From Bettongia penicillata ogilbyi (taxonomy: Eukaryota > Chordata > Mammalia > Diprotodontia > Potoroidae), in the NCBI GenBank assembly GCA_023548195.1, contig JAJHZJ010000808.1, positions 5,251,182-5,315,181 on the forward strand: a DNA stretch of 64,000 nucleotides, in the 5' to 3' direction. Positions within the stretch are counted from its first letter, which is position 1. Every line of letters starts with the position of its first letter. The notes below the pieces were generated by a model. That model had not been told where the DNA came from, did no database searches, and worked only from the letters and a program-made list of their open reading frames with translations. The position numbers were made by a program, and so were the translations under genes. Positions 35,196-47,380 of this stretch are shown here, in pieces.

Positions 35196-35334
35196 TTTGA
35201 AGGGGGAAAATACCTAAAATCATTAACATTTTCTGCAAACGTTAGGACATAGGCATTTTCTAAAAACTGAATAATTGAAAAGAAAAGTTTCACAAAGTGA
35301 AGTCCAGGTTTTTAATGAAGCAGTTAAATACTTA

Positions 35335-36400
35335 AGTGTTTGTAGAGCATTGTGCTGTGGGAAAGATTCAAAGTTTAGGTAAAGCAACCCCCATCATCAA
35401 GGAGCCTGTATTCTTTCGGGAGATAAGATAGAAACATACACAGTTGCAATATCCATTATCATACCATGGAGTTTCCTTACCATGGAACTGCCTATAGTAA
35501 CAAAAATTATAGGCCTGGAATCCATCAAAAGCCTATCAGAAAATCGTAACACAAAGGGGCTATGTAACAATGGAGGGAGAGATTCATTTTGGATCAGGAG
35601 TACTAGAAAAGCTTGATGGAAGCATTTGTGTTCAGCTTTAATGATTGGTTAGGAATTGAACAGGTGACAAGGGAGAAAAAGTATTATGGGAATAGTCTAT
35701 GGATGGCAGCTCCATTGGGAGTAAACAAAAAAAACACATGAAACTCTGAAATTGTTTATTTTCTTGGGGGAGGGAGAGTAGAAAGTATATTTGTTGCCTG
35801 GAGTACAGAGAATGTGAAAGGCCCTGATAAAAGAGAAAGATGTAAGTAAGCGGGGGAAGATGGTACCCATATTTTAGAGTGTCTTGAAGGCTTTTTTTTG
35901 TAAGGGTGGGGGGAGGGTGTGTGAGTGGGGACATCCAGATGTGCATAAGAAAGTTTATTCTAGCAATGATATGAAGGAGAAGTTGGACAAAGACAGTATT
36001 CAAGAACACTTAATAGAAAGTTATTTCGTGTGTGTGTGTGTGTGTGTGTGTGTGTATTATAGTCTAGGGTGAGTGGCATTGAAAGCTTATGCTAGCATTC
36101 TGACAGTCAGAATAGAGAAATGGGGAGAGAGAGCTGGAAAATATTGCAGTCCAACTAGAACTTACCAGGTGATTGTAACAGGTAGGAGAATCAAAGAGAA
36201 CCCTCAAGGTATACAGAGCAGGATTTTAAAGAAAATTACTAAGTTCAGGTTTTTTTATATATTGAGTTTGAGGAGCTGGTGGGGATGTCAGATGAACATC
36301 TATATAAATAGCACTTAGAAGTGCTGACTAGTCCCAAGAAGATAGGTCAGAAATGGAAATAGTAATTTGGGAGTCAGCTCGTGATTGCCAAGAAAGAGAA
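35335..36400 (+). repeat. Ancient repeat A, long diverged copy
   Basis: Head 'agcattgtgctgtgggaaag', 'catcaaggagcctgtattct', then purine-rich body with 'atattgagtttgaggagctg', 'gtggggatgtcagatgaaca' and 'aggtcagaaatggaaatagt'. A (GT)n run at 36028-36055 is internal. Confidence 0.5.
36028..36055. repeat. (GT)n microsatellite
   Basis: About 28 bp of GT. Confidence 0.95.
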
Positions 36401-36717
36401 AGAGAAAAGTTATTTACAGATGTCATTGAGAAGAATGGGCAATAACTTAACATTTGCCAGCCAAAAAGGAGTTTTCTGTAAATCCCGACACGCATTGCAA
36501 CTCAAAGGTCTGACACTACTACTCTCTCCTTACTTCCTTGGGATCAAAGCAAACTTAAAGTGTGATATTAAAAAAAAGACAAAGAGAGAGCTGTGAATGT
36601 AGAGGTTGACTCACTTCATTTCAGCCTGTAGTTCATTGCTGACACCCTTTATCTTGAAACACATCTATGGACAATTAGGGGAAAGCTTTCTTATAATTCT
36701 CAAAGGAGATAATATTT

Positions 36718-36778
36718 ATAAATGTTTAGCGTAATACCTGGCACATAGTAAGTGTTTAATAAATACGTGTTTCCCCTT
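36718..36778 (+). repeat. L2 LINE 3' terminus
   Basis: 'gcgtaatacctggcacatag' and 'taagtgtttaataaatacg'. Confidence 0.7.
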
Positions 36779-38244
36779 CCCTACCCCCTAATCCCAATCA
36801 CTGAAATTTCATACAGTCAGGGAATTTTTTTTTTGTAAAGAAAAAAGATGTATGTAACCCCAAATTTTTCTACAGGTACAAAGCATATCTGAGTGTATAC
36901 CAGTATGCTTTGTTTCATGGCTTTAGATGTTATTTCTATGATTAGGTCTCTGTGAGGTCCTTGTCCTCACAAGTAGTTCTTGGGGACCAGTACTACTGCA
37001 CAAGAAATGTTGCTCCCTTTTGGCAATGGGAAATGCTCAGCCCTTGTGAGGTAATGTGGCTAAAGCTGAATTTAGTGACAGATTTTTCTCTTTTCTCACC
37101 CCTGGCATATGAGGAGAAAAACTTACCCTCTCCTCCTGAAAAAGGATGCCCAATTTTGAACTGTGGAACTTGGCCCAAAAGCTAGTCCTAAATGGGAAAG
37201 GTATCTGGCAGTAATGCATGCAGGGTCACAGACTGGATGTAGGAAACTCAGCGTACTATGGAGTCTGGTATACCTATCAACATAGTCAATAAGGTAGACT
37301 CTGCTCAGGGAGCTGGCTTAGTTCTTGATTTATTTGACATTCCTAGCCAATGTGGTCATCAGGCTTATGCCCAGGGAGATATGGCCACCCACACAATTTA
37401 TAACTAGGAAAGTCTTCATTTATATGATGAATTCAAAAATGAAGCAGATGGCAGAAAAAAAAGGAGCTCTGCCCACAGTTAGTTGGACAGGCTTGGGAAA
37501 TTCCAGTGCTCATTGGAGCATGCATGAATACATTGTACCATGTTTGTGTATGTGTGTGTGTGTGTGTGTATTATCCATAATACATGTAGTTATACATAAT
37601 TTAAAATATATTATCACCAATGTTGCTTAATCAAATCCCTGTGTAACATAATACATTTTCTTTTCTTTTTATCATTTCTGAATTTTAGAGGATTCAGGGG
37701 CAGCTTCTTACCCTTATTTTTCCCCCTTCTATGAACATTACTGCTTCTCTGGTCATTTGCTTGGTCCTTTTAACGTTTGAATCAGTCAGGCTTTGAGTCA
37801 AAGCCCTGAAGTCTTGCATTTTCTCAACCTCTGACCCTAATGAAAGTCTTCAATGGTAACCAAACCTTCTATTCCCTCCTTTTCCATCATGCCAGCTAAC
37901 GTCTGTTTCCCAACTGGATTGTTGTCCAGTCTTGCCAGAAAGAGAACTAGTCAGCCCTGGAGATTGAAGAGAGAGGGAAGACCTTCTTTCTGCCTCCCAG
38001 ATTAGGCGGTTTGTTATTCTACCGCTCCCATTTCTCAAGTTAATTGGCCTAAATATTCACTGATTTTTGTAACCTGTGTGAAAGTCCTTCACCTTTATTC
38101 TTTAGAATGATGACTCTTGAATTTAATATTTTTCAGAAATTTGAGGAGAAAAAACATGCCATGTTTTAAAGTAAGAAATATGTGAAACAAAATGTGAAAT
38201 AAACTGTAAATCTTTAGATAAACCTTTAGATAAATATTAACCAA
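36779..38244. other. Intronic stretch with a (TG)n at 37545-37569
   Basis: No gene or clear repeat apart from the microsatellite. Confidence 0.5.
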
Positions 38245-38800
38245 CAAATATTTATTAAGTATTTACTATGTGCCAGGTCCTGCGCTGAGCACTGGCGAAA
38301 CAAAGATACCAAAAAACAAAGCCAAATAGGGGCCCTTTCCTTATGGAGCCCCACATTCTAATTCAGTAGATAATATCTAAATAAACTCAGTAAATACAAG
38401 ATATATATCCAATGTAAATGGAAGACAATATCAGAGGGCAGGCATCAGTAGTAGAACATTGGGGAGGATGGGAAAGGTCTCCTACAGAAAATAGGATTTG
38501 ATCTGCGTCTTCATGGAGCTATCAAAGCTAGCAGGAGGAGCAGAGGAGACAATTAAGCATGGAGGAGAGCCAGGATAAAAGCATGGAGTAAGGAATGTGG
38601 TGGGTGAAGAGCTCTAAAGTGATCAGGGTAGCTAGATCCTAGAGTATGTAAATGGAGGCATTTCATTTAAGGAGACTAAGAAGGTAAGAAGGGACCAGTC
38701 TGTGAAAGTCTTTAAATGCCAGATAGAGAATTTTATATTTGATCTTGGAAGTAAGTAGGAAGTCACTGGAATTTATTGAGTAGGTGGGGTGCCATATTAA
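38245..38800 (+). repeat. Ancient repeat A, 5' part
   Basis: 'gtatttactatgtgccaggt', 'cctgcgctgagcactggcga', 'gggccctttccttatggagc', 'tgtgaaagtctttaaatgcc', and 'gtaagtaggaagtcactgga'. It stops where BovB is inserted. Confidence 0.75.
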
Positions 38801-39072
38801 TTGACAAATTAATTCAGGCTATTCACTGGAAGGTCAGATACTAAAGTTGATGCTTAAATACTTTGGCCACATTATGAGAAGATGGGACTCATTGGAAAAG
38901 ACACTGTTGTTGAGAAAGATTGAAGATAAAAGGGAAAGGGGATGGCAGAGTGAGATGGATAGATAGTGTCATGGAAATAATGAACTTGCATAGAGAGTGG
39001 AGGATAGCAGGACCTGGTGTGCTGTGGTCCATGGGGTCATGAAGGATTGTACACAACTGAACCTGAACAACA
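38801..39072 (+). mobile_element. BovB (RTE) LINE 3' fragment
   Basis: About 270 bp equal to the 3' end of BovB: 'atactttggccacattatga', 'gaagatgggactcattggaa', 'aagacactgttgttgagaaa', 'gtgctgtggtccatggggtc', 'gtacacaactgaacctgaac', 'aaca'. Translation gives LKYFGHIMRRWDSLEKTLLL, the C-terminal part of the RTE ORF2 protein, with stops further on. Flanks GTGGGGTGCCATATTAA (38784-38800) and GTGGAATGATATAATTAA (39073-39090) look like a decayed TSD. BovB is known for horizontal transfer among squamates, ruminants and marsupials. Confidence 0.85.
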
Positions 39073-39600
39073 GTGGAATGATATAATTAAACCTACACTT
39101 TAGGAAAATCATTTTGAGAAATGAGAACAAGATGGATTGAAATAGGGAGAAACTTGACACAAGGAGAGTAATTAGAAGGCTCTGGCGGTAGTTCAGGTGA
39201 GAGATGATTGTGCTTGCACAACAGTGGTGGCAGTGCGAGTGGAAAGGCAGTGATTTGTACTGGAGATGGGTGTACAGGTAGGAACAACAGAACTTGGCGA
39301 TAGATTGGATCTGAAGAGTGATGGAGCATCACAGCAGTGTAGGGAGCATTCGTGACCAGAGGATGGCAATGCCCTCGACAGTAGTAAGGACATTTGGAGG
39401 AGGGGAGGGTTTTGGGAGAATGCTAATGAGTTCTATTTTGGATATGTAGAGTGTGAGATGGTACAAGGCATCCAATTTCAGATATCCAAAAGGCAGTTGG
39501 TGATGTGGCACTGGTGGTCACGAAAGAGATTATGGCTAGATATATTTAGATTTGGGAATCTGTGTAGAGATGACAGTTAAAAATATTTATTGAATCTGCT
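39073..39600 (+). repeat. Ancient repeat A, 3' part after the BovB insertion
   Basis: Resumes with 'cctacactttaggaaaatca' and 'aggctctggcggtagttcag', 'gtgagagatgattgtgcttg', 'aggcagttggtgatgtggca', 'atatttagatttgggaatct'. The join across the insertion is collinear with other copies of the family. Minus-strand ORFs here are by-products. Confidence 0.7.
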
Positions 39601-39849
39601 AGGTGTAGGCTTTGTTTTTGGAGATTACTATGAGGTGTAGCCAGGAAAATTTAGACCCAGAAGGAAAATTTGCTTGATTAGATAGATTGAAGCCTTAAAT
39701 TATGTGCTAATGATCACTTTTAAGGGCAAAAGCTTGAGAAATTGAAAATATTTCCATATTAAATCCCAGTGATTAAATTCAGCCTAAAATGACTAGAAAT
39801 TTCATTTTTCTGCACCTTACTCAATGTTAGATTAGTCCTTTTTGTGCTG

Positions 39850-39980
39850 GACAGGGCTGTAGAATGTAAGCATCTTGAGGGTAGGGCCTTTTTCTTTGTC
39901 TTTGCACCCGCAGTAACTAGCACAGCATCTAAAATATAGTTAATACTTTATACATGTTAGTTGAATAGAATTGAATCTGG
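39850..39980 (+). repeat. L2 LINE 3' end
   Basis: 'tagaatgtaagcatcttgag', 'ggtagggcctttttctttgt', 'aactagcacagcatctaaaa', 'tagttgaatagaattg'. Confidence 0.8.
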
Positions 39981-41269
39981 GAAGCCAACCAGGGACTCAT
40001 CGAGGGACTTCTGTTCATTTCTGAGAGGAAAGCTGTTTGAGTAGAGTCTCTATCTGTAAAGTGAGATATAAAATGCTCTCTACCTAGAATCGGTCATTTT
40101 TCCTCTTTTGTTTTCATAATACTCTGCCTCTCTACAGAGGTGGGAGGTTATATATAGAAAATCTGTAAAAAGTTTTTCTTTTCTAAATTTTCCTTCCTGT
40201 CCATGAAAAATGGCAATCTGTGAGGAAAGAAACCACTTATTTCTGCCTTATCTTTTGTCTAACAGAATGTAACAGAGCTTATAACATTACATCAGTTCCT
40301 TACACTTTCCCCTTAGGAATAGACATTCCCTTTAAGAACTCTGCAGAAAAAAAAAAATAGAAACTGAGAGTCTAAACTGTACTTGGACTTTTTGTCTTCT
40401 CTGTTGTAGCTGTTCTAAAGAAGGACCTCTATAGGGTATTAATTTGCAGTATGTACATAAAGCATGCCCTTGCAAGGAGTTTTATCATTAGGCAATAGGA
40501 AAAAACAGTTCCCCAAATAACACCTCACTGTGTAGTCAAGGCACTGTATGAGAAAGAACCATAACATGCTGTGTTCTAACAGCGGTTCTGAAAACTGCCT
40601 TCAGCTGAGATTGTTTTTGTAGGAAGTTTGTCTTGGCAAGCAAATTCTCAAGAACTTGCAAGACATCTAGTTGGGAATTAGCTGGCTGCCTGCAGGAATT
40701 TTCAACCTATCCTTATTTCCAAATATATGCAAAAATTTGCCATTCCCTCTATTTTTTTATGCAAGACAAAATATTTCAAAGTTTTATTTTGATTTTAAAT
40801 TAATGTTTCCCACAGTTTTAATTTATGCATCCCAAAGTCTTGTGTTGTTTTGACTTGAAAGAAAATTTCCCCACAAGTAAAAAAAAAAAACCTAAATCAT
40901 AGAAGGAAATAGAGGCAGAACATAGATATTCATTAAAACTGTTAAAGAATTTTAGTAATTAGCTTGCCACATGTTCTAGCATTTATATTAAGAATCTCTG
41001 GATAAACCACATTTTGTATTCTTTTGGAAGGATTAGAGAAGAAAGAACAAGTGGGAGATTAGTGTGATGCTTTCCACAGCTCGAACCTTTGTTGTCATCT
41101 TTGCTAGTGCCACAGAATGTCTCCAGTAAGGAATTGTAAAAATATGCCCAAAAATGAGAGCAGAAATGTAATGTTCAGCAGTACCTGAACTTTCGGCACA
41201 TAATGTGAAACAACCAAATGTAAATGATGTTCCCCACAGTTTATAGTTTAATCTAGAATTAGAAAATTT
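39981..41269. other. Intronic stretch, no feature assigned
   Basis: No recognisable repeat or coding sequence. Confidence 0.5.
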
Positions 41270-41445
41270 CAAATAAGGAGAAACTGACCTTAGTCTAATT
41301 CAACACACTTACTTTTACAGATGAAGAAACTGAGTTCTAAAGTGATGGAGTGACTCAACCAAGGTCACATAAGCTTCTCACTAGCAGAGCTCTGGGGCTA
41401 GAGTGGCCTCTTGATTCTCAGTCTGGGATTCTATCACCCCGTGAT
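41270..41445 (+). repeat. MIR/MIR3-like SINE
   Basis: 'ttttacagatgaagaaactg', 'gactcaaccaaggtcacata', 'tctggggctagagtggcctc'. Confidence 0.65.
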
Positions 41446-43249
41446 GTCTCTCTTGCTTTCCCCCAAAGCTGTGAAGTAGGCCCCCACATAGACTTCATTC
41501 GGCATTTATTTGACTTCTCTTTCCTCAAAGGCAGCAAGATTCTCCTCCCTCCCTGATAGGTGTGGTCATCAGCCTCTGCTCCAGTGAGTTGCCTTTTATT
41601 GCAGCAACATTCCAACTGCTAAGAACTGCTTTGGCTCCTCTGTCTGCAGACTGCAGTCTGCTCTTGGCCAGAGGAGTGTGTTTACTATGATGATGACTGC
41701 TTCTGGAAAGAAAATGTAGCGAAAGTCTGGATAATGTGTTTGGTCCTGAGCTTGACCAAACCATGAAAAGCATTCAGCACATCTCGAGTGTGGCTATGTT
41801 GGTGTTTGCTGATACATTTGAAAACTTCCTGGGGTAAGTGAAATATAAATATCACAAAATAAAAATTTGGATTAGAGAAGGAGCGAAATCATTTGTGCTT
41901 TAATATTTGGCACAAAATGTTAGGTGGTGGCACTGATGGCATAAAATCAAGTTTGACTTTTCCACCAGTCTTTCTTCAGCTCTGCTGGTTTTCATTTACT
42001 CTCCTTTCATACACAAGGAGAACAGAATTCCCACAGAGAAGGAAGCAAGAGAATTATATTAGCCAGAATAAGAATAAAAAATATGATAGTTCTCTACTAG
42101 TAGGCGCATCTTCTGTGAAAAGTTTTAAGCCTCAACTGTGGTATGTACAAAGCATGTTTCCACTCCCCAACGTTTTGTTCGAGGAGAACATGTGGGAAAA
42201 TATGATAGCTTGGAAATGAGAAGTTATTGTTTTAATTGAAGTAGCTTCCTTTCCAATGATTCCTTTCCTCTCGCTTCTATGAATTCCTTCCCTTTCTATT
42301 ATCTCTTCTTTCTCTTCTCTAAGAATATAGGAGAGGGAAGCTGGAGGGAAAGAAGCTAGGGTCTACTGCTGCCAAGCCACGCAGGGCCATCTGAGCCCTT
42401 GTTCCCCCAGGGTCAATATTTATGGCTAGCTAGGGATGGAATAAGGGCTCTTTATGGAAAAGAATTTGACAAGATCCAGGCATACCTATCTTAATACTAA
42501 AGATTTCATGGCATTAGATATAGATGAGTAGGAAATTTTCCATTGCCAGCTTTCAGGAACTGGACTGAAACAAAGCCCAGAGTCCCCAGCGGCAATATCA
42601 TCAATTTCCAAGAGCTGAGAAACCTATTTTTATGATCCTTATTAAGCCAAGTACTCATTTTTTCCTCTTCTCACTGTTTTACCAATATTTTCTACACTGT
42701 GCTTAATCTACCAAATGGCTTTAATAGTCTGTAGTTTCTTCCTGCAGGATTACTCTTGGTGTGGCTGATTCAGCAGCCACTGTGAGGATGGCGATGGCTC
42801 AGCATTGCCTGAGTGGGTAAGAGACTACAAAAAGATTGCTTAATAAAAAGTTTGCATGTTCCAGTAGCCTGCTGAAACTTAAATTCTCCCTCTGTGTTCA
42901 TGGTACCTTATGGTCTTCTCACCCAGGCACTGTGGGTAGCTAACCACTGAAGTCACTTTGACTGCTATTGGAGAAGTCCCTTAACCACTCAGCAGATGCT
43001 GGAATAGCTGGGAGAATATACTGCTCTCTGTATAGTTGGCCTCTGTTGCTATTGACTAGGATGTAAAAAACTTTTTCTAAGATATTTAATATAATACTAG
43101 ACCCTTCAGTCAGTTTTATACCAAAGCCACTTTATGGAGATGGATATTTGTATTTTATAAGTAGCTGTTCCAGCTTCACTTTTCAATGAAATGCAATTGA
43201 AAGGGTAAGGAGTTACTCTTCTCTGGAAGATCTTTTTGGAAAGTGAGAT
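41446..43249. other. Intronic stretch, no feature assigned
   Basis: A 49-codon frame at about 41688-41837 ends in a donor-like GGGGTAAGTG but does not fit LIMCH1 (see rejected items). A 108-codon ORF at 41893-42219 has no domain signal. Confidence 0.5.
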
Positions 43250-43260
43250 AATTTGACTTT

Positions 43261-43421
43261 TTTTTCTTCATTAATAAGGTTTTTTTCCAGTTACATGTAA
43301 AGAAACTTTTCAACATTCACTGATTTTGAGTTCCAACCTCTCTTCTTTCCCTCTTCAACATGTCAAGCAATCTGATATCAGTCATACATGTATAACCATA
43401 TTAAATATATGTCCACATCAG
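43261..43421 (-). mobile_element. Short 5'-truncated L1, minus strand, perfect TSD
   Basis: 161 bp: 'ggtttttttccagttacatg', 'acttttcaacattcactgat', 'tgagttccaacctctcttct', 'atatgtccacatca' is the reversed L1 3' end. AATTTGACTTT flanks it exactly at 43250-43260 and 43422-43432. Confidence 0.85.
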
Positions 43422-44041
43422 AATTTGACTTTATTTTTCAAATGTCTTATTAACTCCCTGCAACACCTTTTTATAGCCTAAATGTACTTAGTTGTTTTTC
43501 TAGCGGAGAGGGGGTTGGACATGGGGGAATGTGGATAGAGCATTAGAAACTTTTGAAAGGTACATTGTGTTAAGCAGTAATTGGGATGCTATATGATCCG
43601 TGAAGGAGCAATTTTCATGAACTGAGAGAAGAGCTTCTCACACCTTAATCAGTTGACAAAGATTTTGGTTCAGCTATCATTTTATGCAGCCTTTTAGTTC
43701 ATTGAGACTCAGAGACACTATGGTTGCAGAAATTTTTCTGTAACTTACAAAGTTTTCTTTGTTAAATGGTTAGTGTATCTTTAAATTATAAGGAAAAGGA
43801 AGTAAATGTAGATAGGTAGGACACTGGACTCCATCAATTTTAGACAATCTATGGCTGCCACTCATTTATCATATTTAGGGAAAAGTCTTCAGTGTCCTTC
43901 ATTTTTACCTCTTTACAAATATAAATAGTGCTTGTCTTTTTCTTTGGGGTCCTTTGAGTTTCACTCAGTACTTTCCAAAAGGAAATAGATCAGAAGGAAC
44001 TAGTTTGTTCTGTCATTCCAATTTTAAGGTAACAAATATGT

Positions 44042-44430
44042 ATGTAGGGGAGCATGACTTAGTGAGGAGTTTTTCCTAGAAGTCCTGGGTTCAAGTCCCT
44101 CTTCTGACCCATACACAATGTATTTTCCTTGGAAAATCAGTGCAATAGACTAGTGGTGTCAAAATGAAATAGCAACAGGGGAACTAAATATTACCTGTGC
44201 TACATATTAACATAGAAAACCACATATTAACATTATCTGTTTTCTATTTTAGTTTTATTTATTTTGTTAAATATTTCTGAGTTACAGTTTAATCTGGTTT
44301 GGTCACATGTTTTTAATCTTTACCTAAACAACTCTCTAAGACTAACAATGAGCATTTTTGTCTTGAGAAAGTTTCCTTATTGAGAGTTTTCTATATTAAT
44401 AAAATCTTAAGTCCAGTCCTGTTTTATCCC
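44042..44430 (+). repeat. Marsupial SINE, split by a short insertion
   Basis: 5' part 'agcatgacttagtgaggagt', 'agtcctgggttcaagtccct'; 3' part resumes at 'caactctctaagactaacaa' and ends 'tcttaagtccagtcctg', as in the copy at 18285. The 44152-44325 segment is foreign to the SINE. Confidence 0.65.
44152..44325. mobile_element. Unclassified short insertion in the SINE (MITE-like)
   Basis: 'tagtggtgtcaaaatgaaat', 'ctacatattaacatagaaaa', 'ccacatattaacattatctg', 'cagtttaatctggtttggtc'. I recall this as a common short mammalian/marsupial repeat with '...gtttgacatc' ends, possibly a hAT-derived non-autonomous element; the class is uncertain. Confidence 0.45.
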
Positions 44431-44439
44431 CACATGTAA

Positions 44440-44790
44440 GTCACAGTGCTTGGCCCTGGAGATGAAACAATGAGGACCCTGTCCTCTGGGAGATCTTAGT
44501 TTACAGAGGGAATTTGATATGAGTAAAATGCAATTTAGAGTTAAAGAAGAGGGAGATCCAGAAAAATTGCTTAAGGAGATTTAGTGAGGGAGGAAATGCT
44601 TCAGTTGGGATGGGTAGGAAGGGAAGGGCATCAGGAAAAGCTTCGTTGAGGTACTGGCACCCAAGCTGATCTTTGTGGGAAGAGAAAAATATCAGTAGAT
44701 AAAGATGAAATGGGGAGTATGTTCCAGGCACAGAAGATAGGCTGTACCAATGTTAGGACAGACAGGAAAGAGTGTGGGATGAGATCAGGA
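44440..44790 (+). repeat. Ancient repeat A
   Basis: 'cacagtgcttggccctggag', 'gaccctgtcctctgggagat', 'gcttcgttgaggtactggca', 'ggggagtatgttccaggcac'. Confidence 0.6.
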
Positions 44791-46324
44791 TTGATTAGTC
44801 CAGTTTGGCTGGACCAGCTGATTTGGAAGAAGAAATAGCAGAAAAGACTATTCTTTGAGTTGTCTCAAGAGACATAGAATGTACTTCCACGTGTATAAGG
44901 TATATGAAAGGGATTGAGGATCAGAGCAGTTTTGCGATGTTCAAATTTTGACATCAACAAAACTTCAGAACATCCCACATCCACTTTGAAGGGATGAATT
45001 TTAGTCAGCCAGATTGGGCAGTATACGCATGAAATGTACTGTTTTCCCAGGGTCCTCTGTGTTCTATTCCCTTCTTCTGCTGTCTCAATCTTTGGCCAAA
45101 CTTCTGTCATTGCCTGAAGACTCATGTTTCTAGACACTAGTATTAAAGACATGGATGGATCAAGGTTGTTCCAACTGTTATTTGCACATGATGTGCAATA
45201 TTTTGGTTTTAGCGGTCTTTAGGAAGATGTCTTACCTCCTCATGTCACCATGTATTCCTTCATTCTTCTCCAGATTTGGTGGGGAGTTGGAATGGGGGGG
45301 AATATCTGTGAAATTGTCAGATTTCTCATGGCACAGAAATTTTAGGGACATAAAGGATGTCTGAAACAAAGCAAATTTTTTTTTCTTTCTTTTATCCCAT
45401 AGTGTGGCTAAAGCACTGGAGTTTATTTTCATTTATTGGTCATTTAGCCCACCACAGCTATCTCTATAAAAATGTAGCTTATGAAATCACTCGGTCATGT
45501 TTTAGATGACTTTGGACTCTACTTCTGTTTGATTCCCATGTAAGTTTTGGCATGGATCACCATAAACATTTCTGTGGGTGGTGGCGGAGAATGAAATTGG
45601 TAAACAGCTCCCTAAGTTGTTGGCCATGACCCCGACTAATACCATAGAGGCTGCAGCTTAAGAAGTCATTGGTTTTCTTACACCTCCCAGGGCTGACCCC
45701 AGTCCTGACATCTCAAGATCTGACCTCAGTAATATTTGTGGCATGACCAGTGGTCTGGAGCAGAGCTGTGTTTTTTGGCTCCTTGGCTTCTTTGTGCAGG
45801 GCCCTAGTTCTGCCCATATTATTTTTCTTTGCTCTCCTGTGTTATACATCTTCATTTTATCTCTCTGCTTTCTGGATTCTTCTTTGAAAAGGAGGAATTT
45901 TCATTTCCCCATTTCCTTTTGATTTGTGACTCCCTGAAGGAAAGATTAACTTTGTAAATTTCCTATTACAGAATTTACTCATGCTGTGTATAACTATTTT
46001 TTCCCCCTAAGAACAACTCACACTGAGAGAAAGTGTCAGGTTTCCCTTTTATTTTTTCCCTCATGGTGAATGAAAGGTGCTAATGTCAAGATGCTGCTGA
46101 TCTAAAGCTGTGTATGCCAAAAGGATGACTGAAGTTTGTAGAATCTGAGCAGATGAACTCAGCATTCAAGTACAAGTAAGAGGGGAGCATTGGAGAAAGG
46201 AGAATTTTAAAAAAATAGTTACATAGTTTAATAGTTACACAGTTACACTGACTAGTTATCTTTCCTTTTTATAGTGAATGTGCAACATGATTTTCAATAG
46301 AATATTCTCTAGAAAATGGACATC
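44791..46324. other. Intronic stretch, no feature assigned
   Basis: No recognisable repeat. ORFs of up to 95 codons have no domain signal. Confidence 0.5.
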
Positions 46325-46640
46325 GTAGTACCTGATGAGGAGTCAGGGGATCAGCAGTCTACTAGTCATGTGGTCTTTCCAAAGTCCTTTGAAACCCTCC
46401 ATATGGAGGTCAGTTTCCTCATCTGTAAAATAGAAATGATAGGGATTGTATGTGTCACTTATTAGGGATTAGAGTTCCTGGGGATGGATTTCCTTTACCA
46501 TTATAGGCTGATTTCTTCCTTCTCTGTGACTTCAGTCATAGATATTTTAAAACCCTGAGAAGTTAAATGATTTACTCATAGTCACATATAGCCAGAAGGT
46601 ATTAGAAACAGGCCTTGAATTCAGTTATTTCAGGCTCTTG
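46325..46640 (+). repeat. Two diverged MIR/SINE fragments
   Basis: 'gtcagtttcctcatctgtaa' (46407-46430) and 'gaagttaaatgatttactca' with 'gtcacatatagccagaaggt' (46558-46610). Confidence 0.6.
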
Positions 46641-46694
46641 AGACCAGCTCTCCATCTCCTATTCCTGCTGGCTCTCTCTAAAATAAAAGTATAT

Positions 46695-47380
46695 TAGGGA
46701 TGGGGAACCTGTGGACTTGTAACAGCAAGGACCCTGGCATAAACAGGAGTACCTGCTGTATAGCTTCTTAGATCTGCTTTTCTAAAAGGAAAGCAACTTT
46801 TGATGGGTCAACAATCACTTTAATCAAGCACATGTATCATTCACTTAATTCAGGGAAAAAAGTCAGCACCCTGAACTTCAGAGAAAATACAAAGAAACAC
46901 AGATCAACAGACAGGGCTTCCAAATGTCTGACCATAAGCAATACATACATTACAGATCAATAGACACAGATCAATAAACTGTCTAACCACACATACATAG
47001 TTACCAGAGAGAGAAGCACTAACATCTAGGTTTTCAAAGCCAGGGGGCTCCGTAGCGGCCACCCAGAGTCTTTTATGGCCAAACAAACACTTGCAGTGAG
47101 TAAGCCCCAAAGTAAAACCTCACCTCAGAGTGTTTATCCATTTTTCAGAGTTGGAGGGCCCCAACCTCTGATCCAGTGCCTCAACTAAAATTGACAAAAG
47201 GTATTGAGGCCTATTAATGGACAGGGAAGATCTTTAACTCTTTCCTCCACCCACCGTTAATCTTAAATTACCATTACAGGCCTTGAGGCCACATGCAACC
47301 CTTTAGGTCCTCAAGTGCTGCCCTTTGACTGAATCCAAAGTGTCACATGTGATCTGGAGATGGCAGATTTTCCACCCCTG
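46695..47380. mobile_element. hAT-type DNA transposon relic split by a solo LTR
   Basis: Left end TAGGGATGGGGAACCTG (46695-46711) and right end GATTTTCCACCCCTG (47366-47380) are near inverted repeats. Without the LTR the element is about 120 bp: 'ggccttgaggccacatgcaa', 'cctcaagtgctgccctttga', 'ctgaatccaaagtgtcacat'. This matches a short non-autonomous hAT (Charlie-like) family with CAGGGGTGGGGAAC ends. Confidence 0.7.
46718..47278. mobile_element. Solo LTR (561 bp) inside the hAT element
   Basis: Starts TGTAACAGC and ends CCATTACA, so the termini are a TGTAA/TTACA inverted repeat. It is flanked by GGACT (46713-46717) and GGCCT (47279-47283), a 5-bp TSD with one mismatch, and the hAT sequence is continuous across it. 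Contains 'gatgggtcaacaatcacttt' and 'aatcaagcacatgtatcatt', which I recall from marsupial endogenous retrovirus LTRs. Orientation is not certain; AATAAA occurs on the plus strand at 46973-46978. No retroviral coding sequence is present. Confidence 0.75.

Noticed and set aside
35638..36009. 123-codon minus-strand ORF
   Set aside because: It is opposite a purine-rich ancient repeat also present at other sites, so it is a compositional by-product.
41688..41837. Open frame of about 49 codons (…ESLDNVFGPELDQ…) ending at a donor-like GGGGTAAGTG, with a possible TAG acceptor just upstream
   Set aside because: The LIMCH1 exon leaves in phase 0. Using the acceptor before CGAAAG gives a stop after four codons (CGA AAG TCT GGA TAA), the upstream tract is not pyrimidine-rich, and the peptide matches nothing I recognise. 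Most likely chance.
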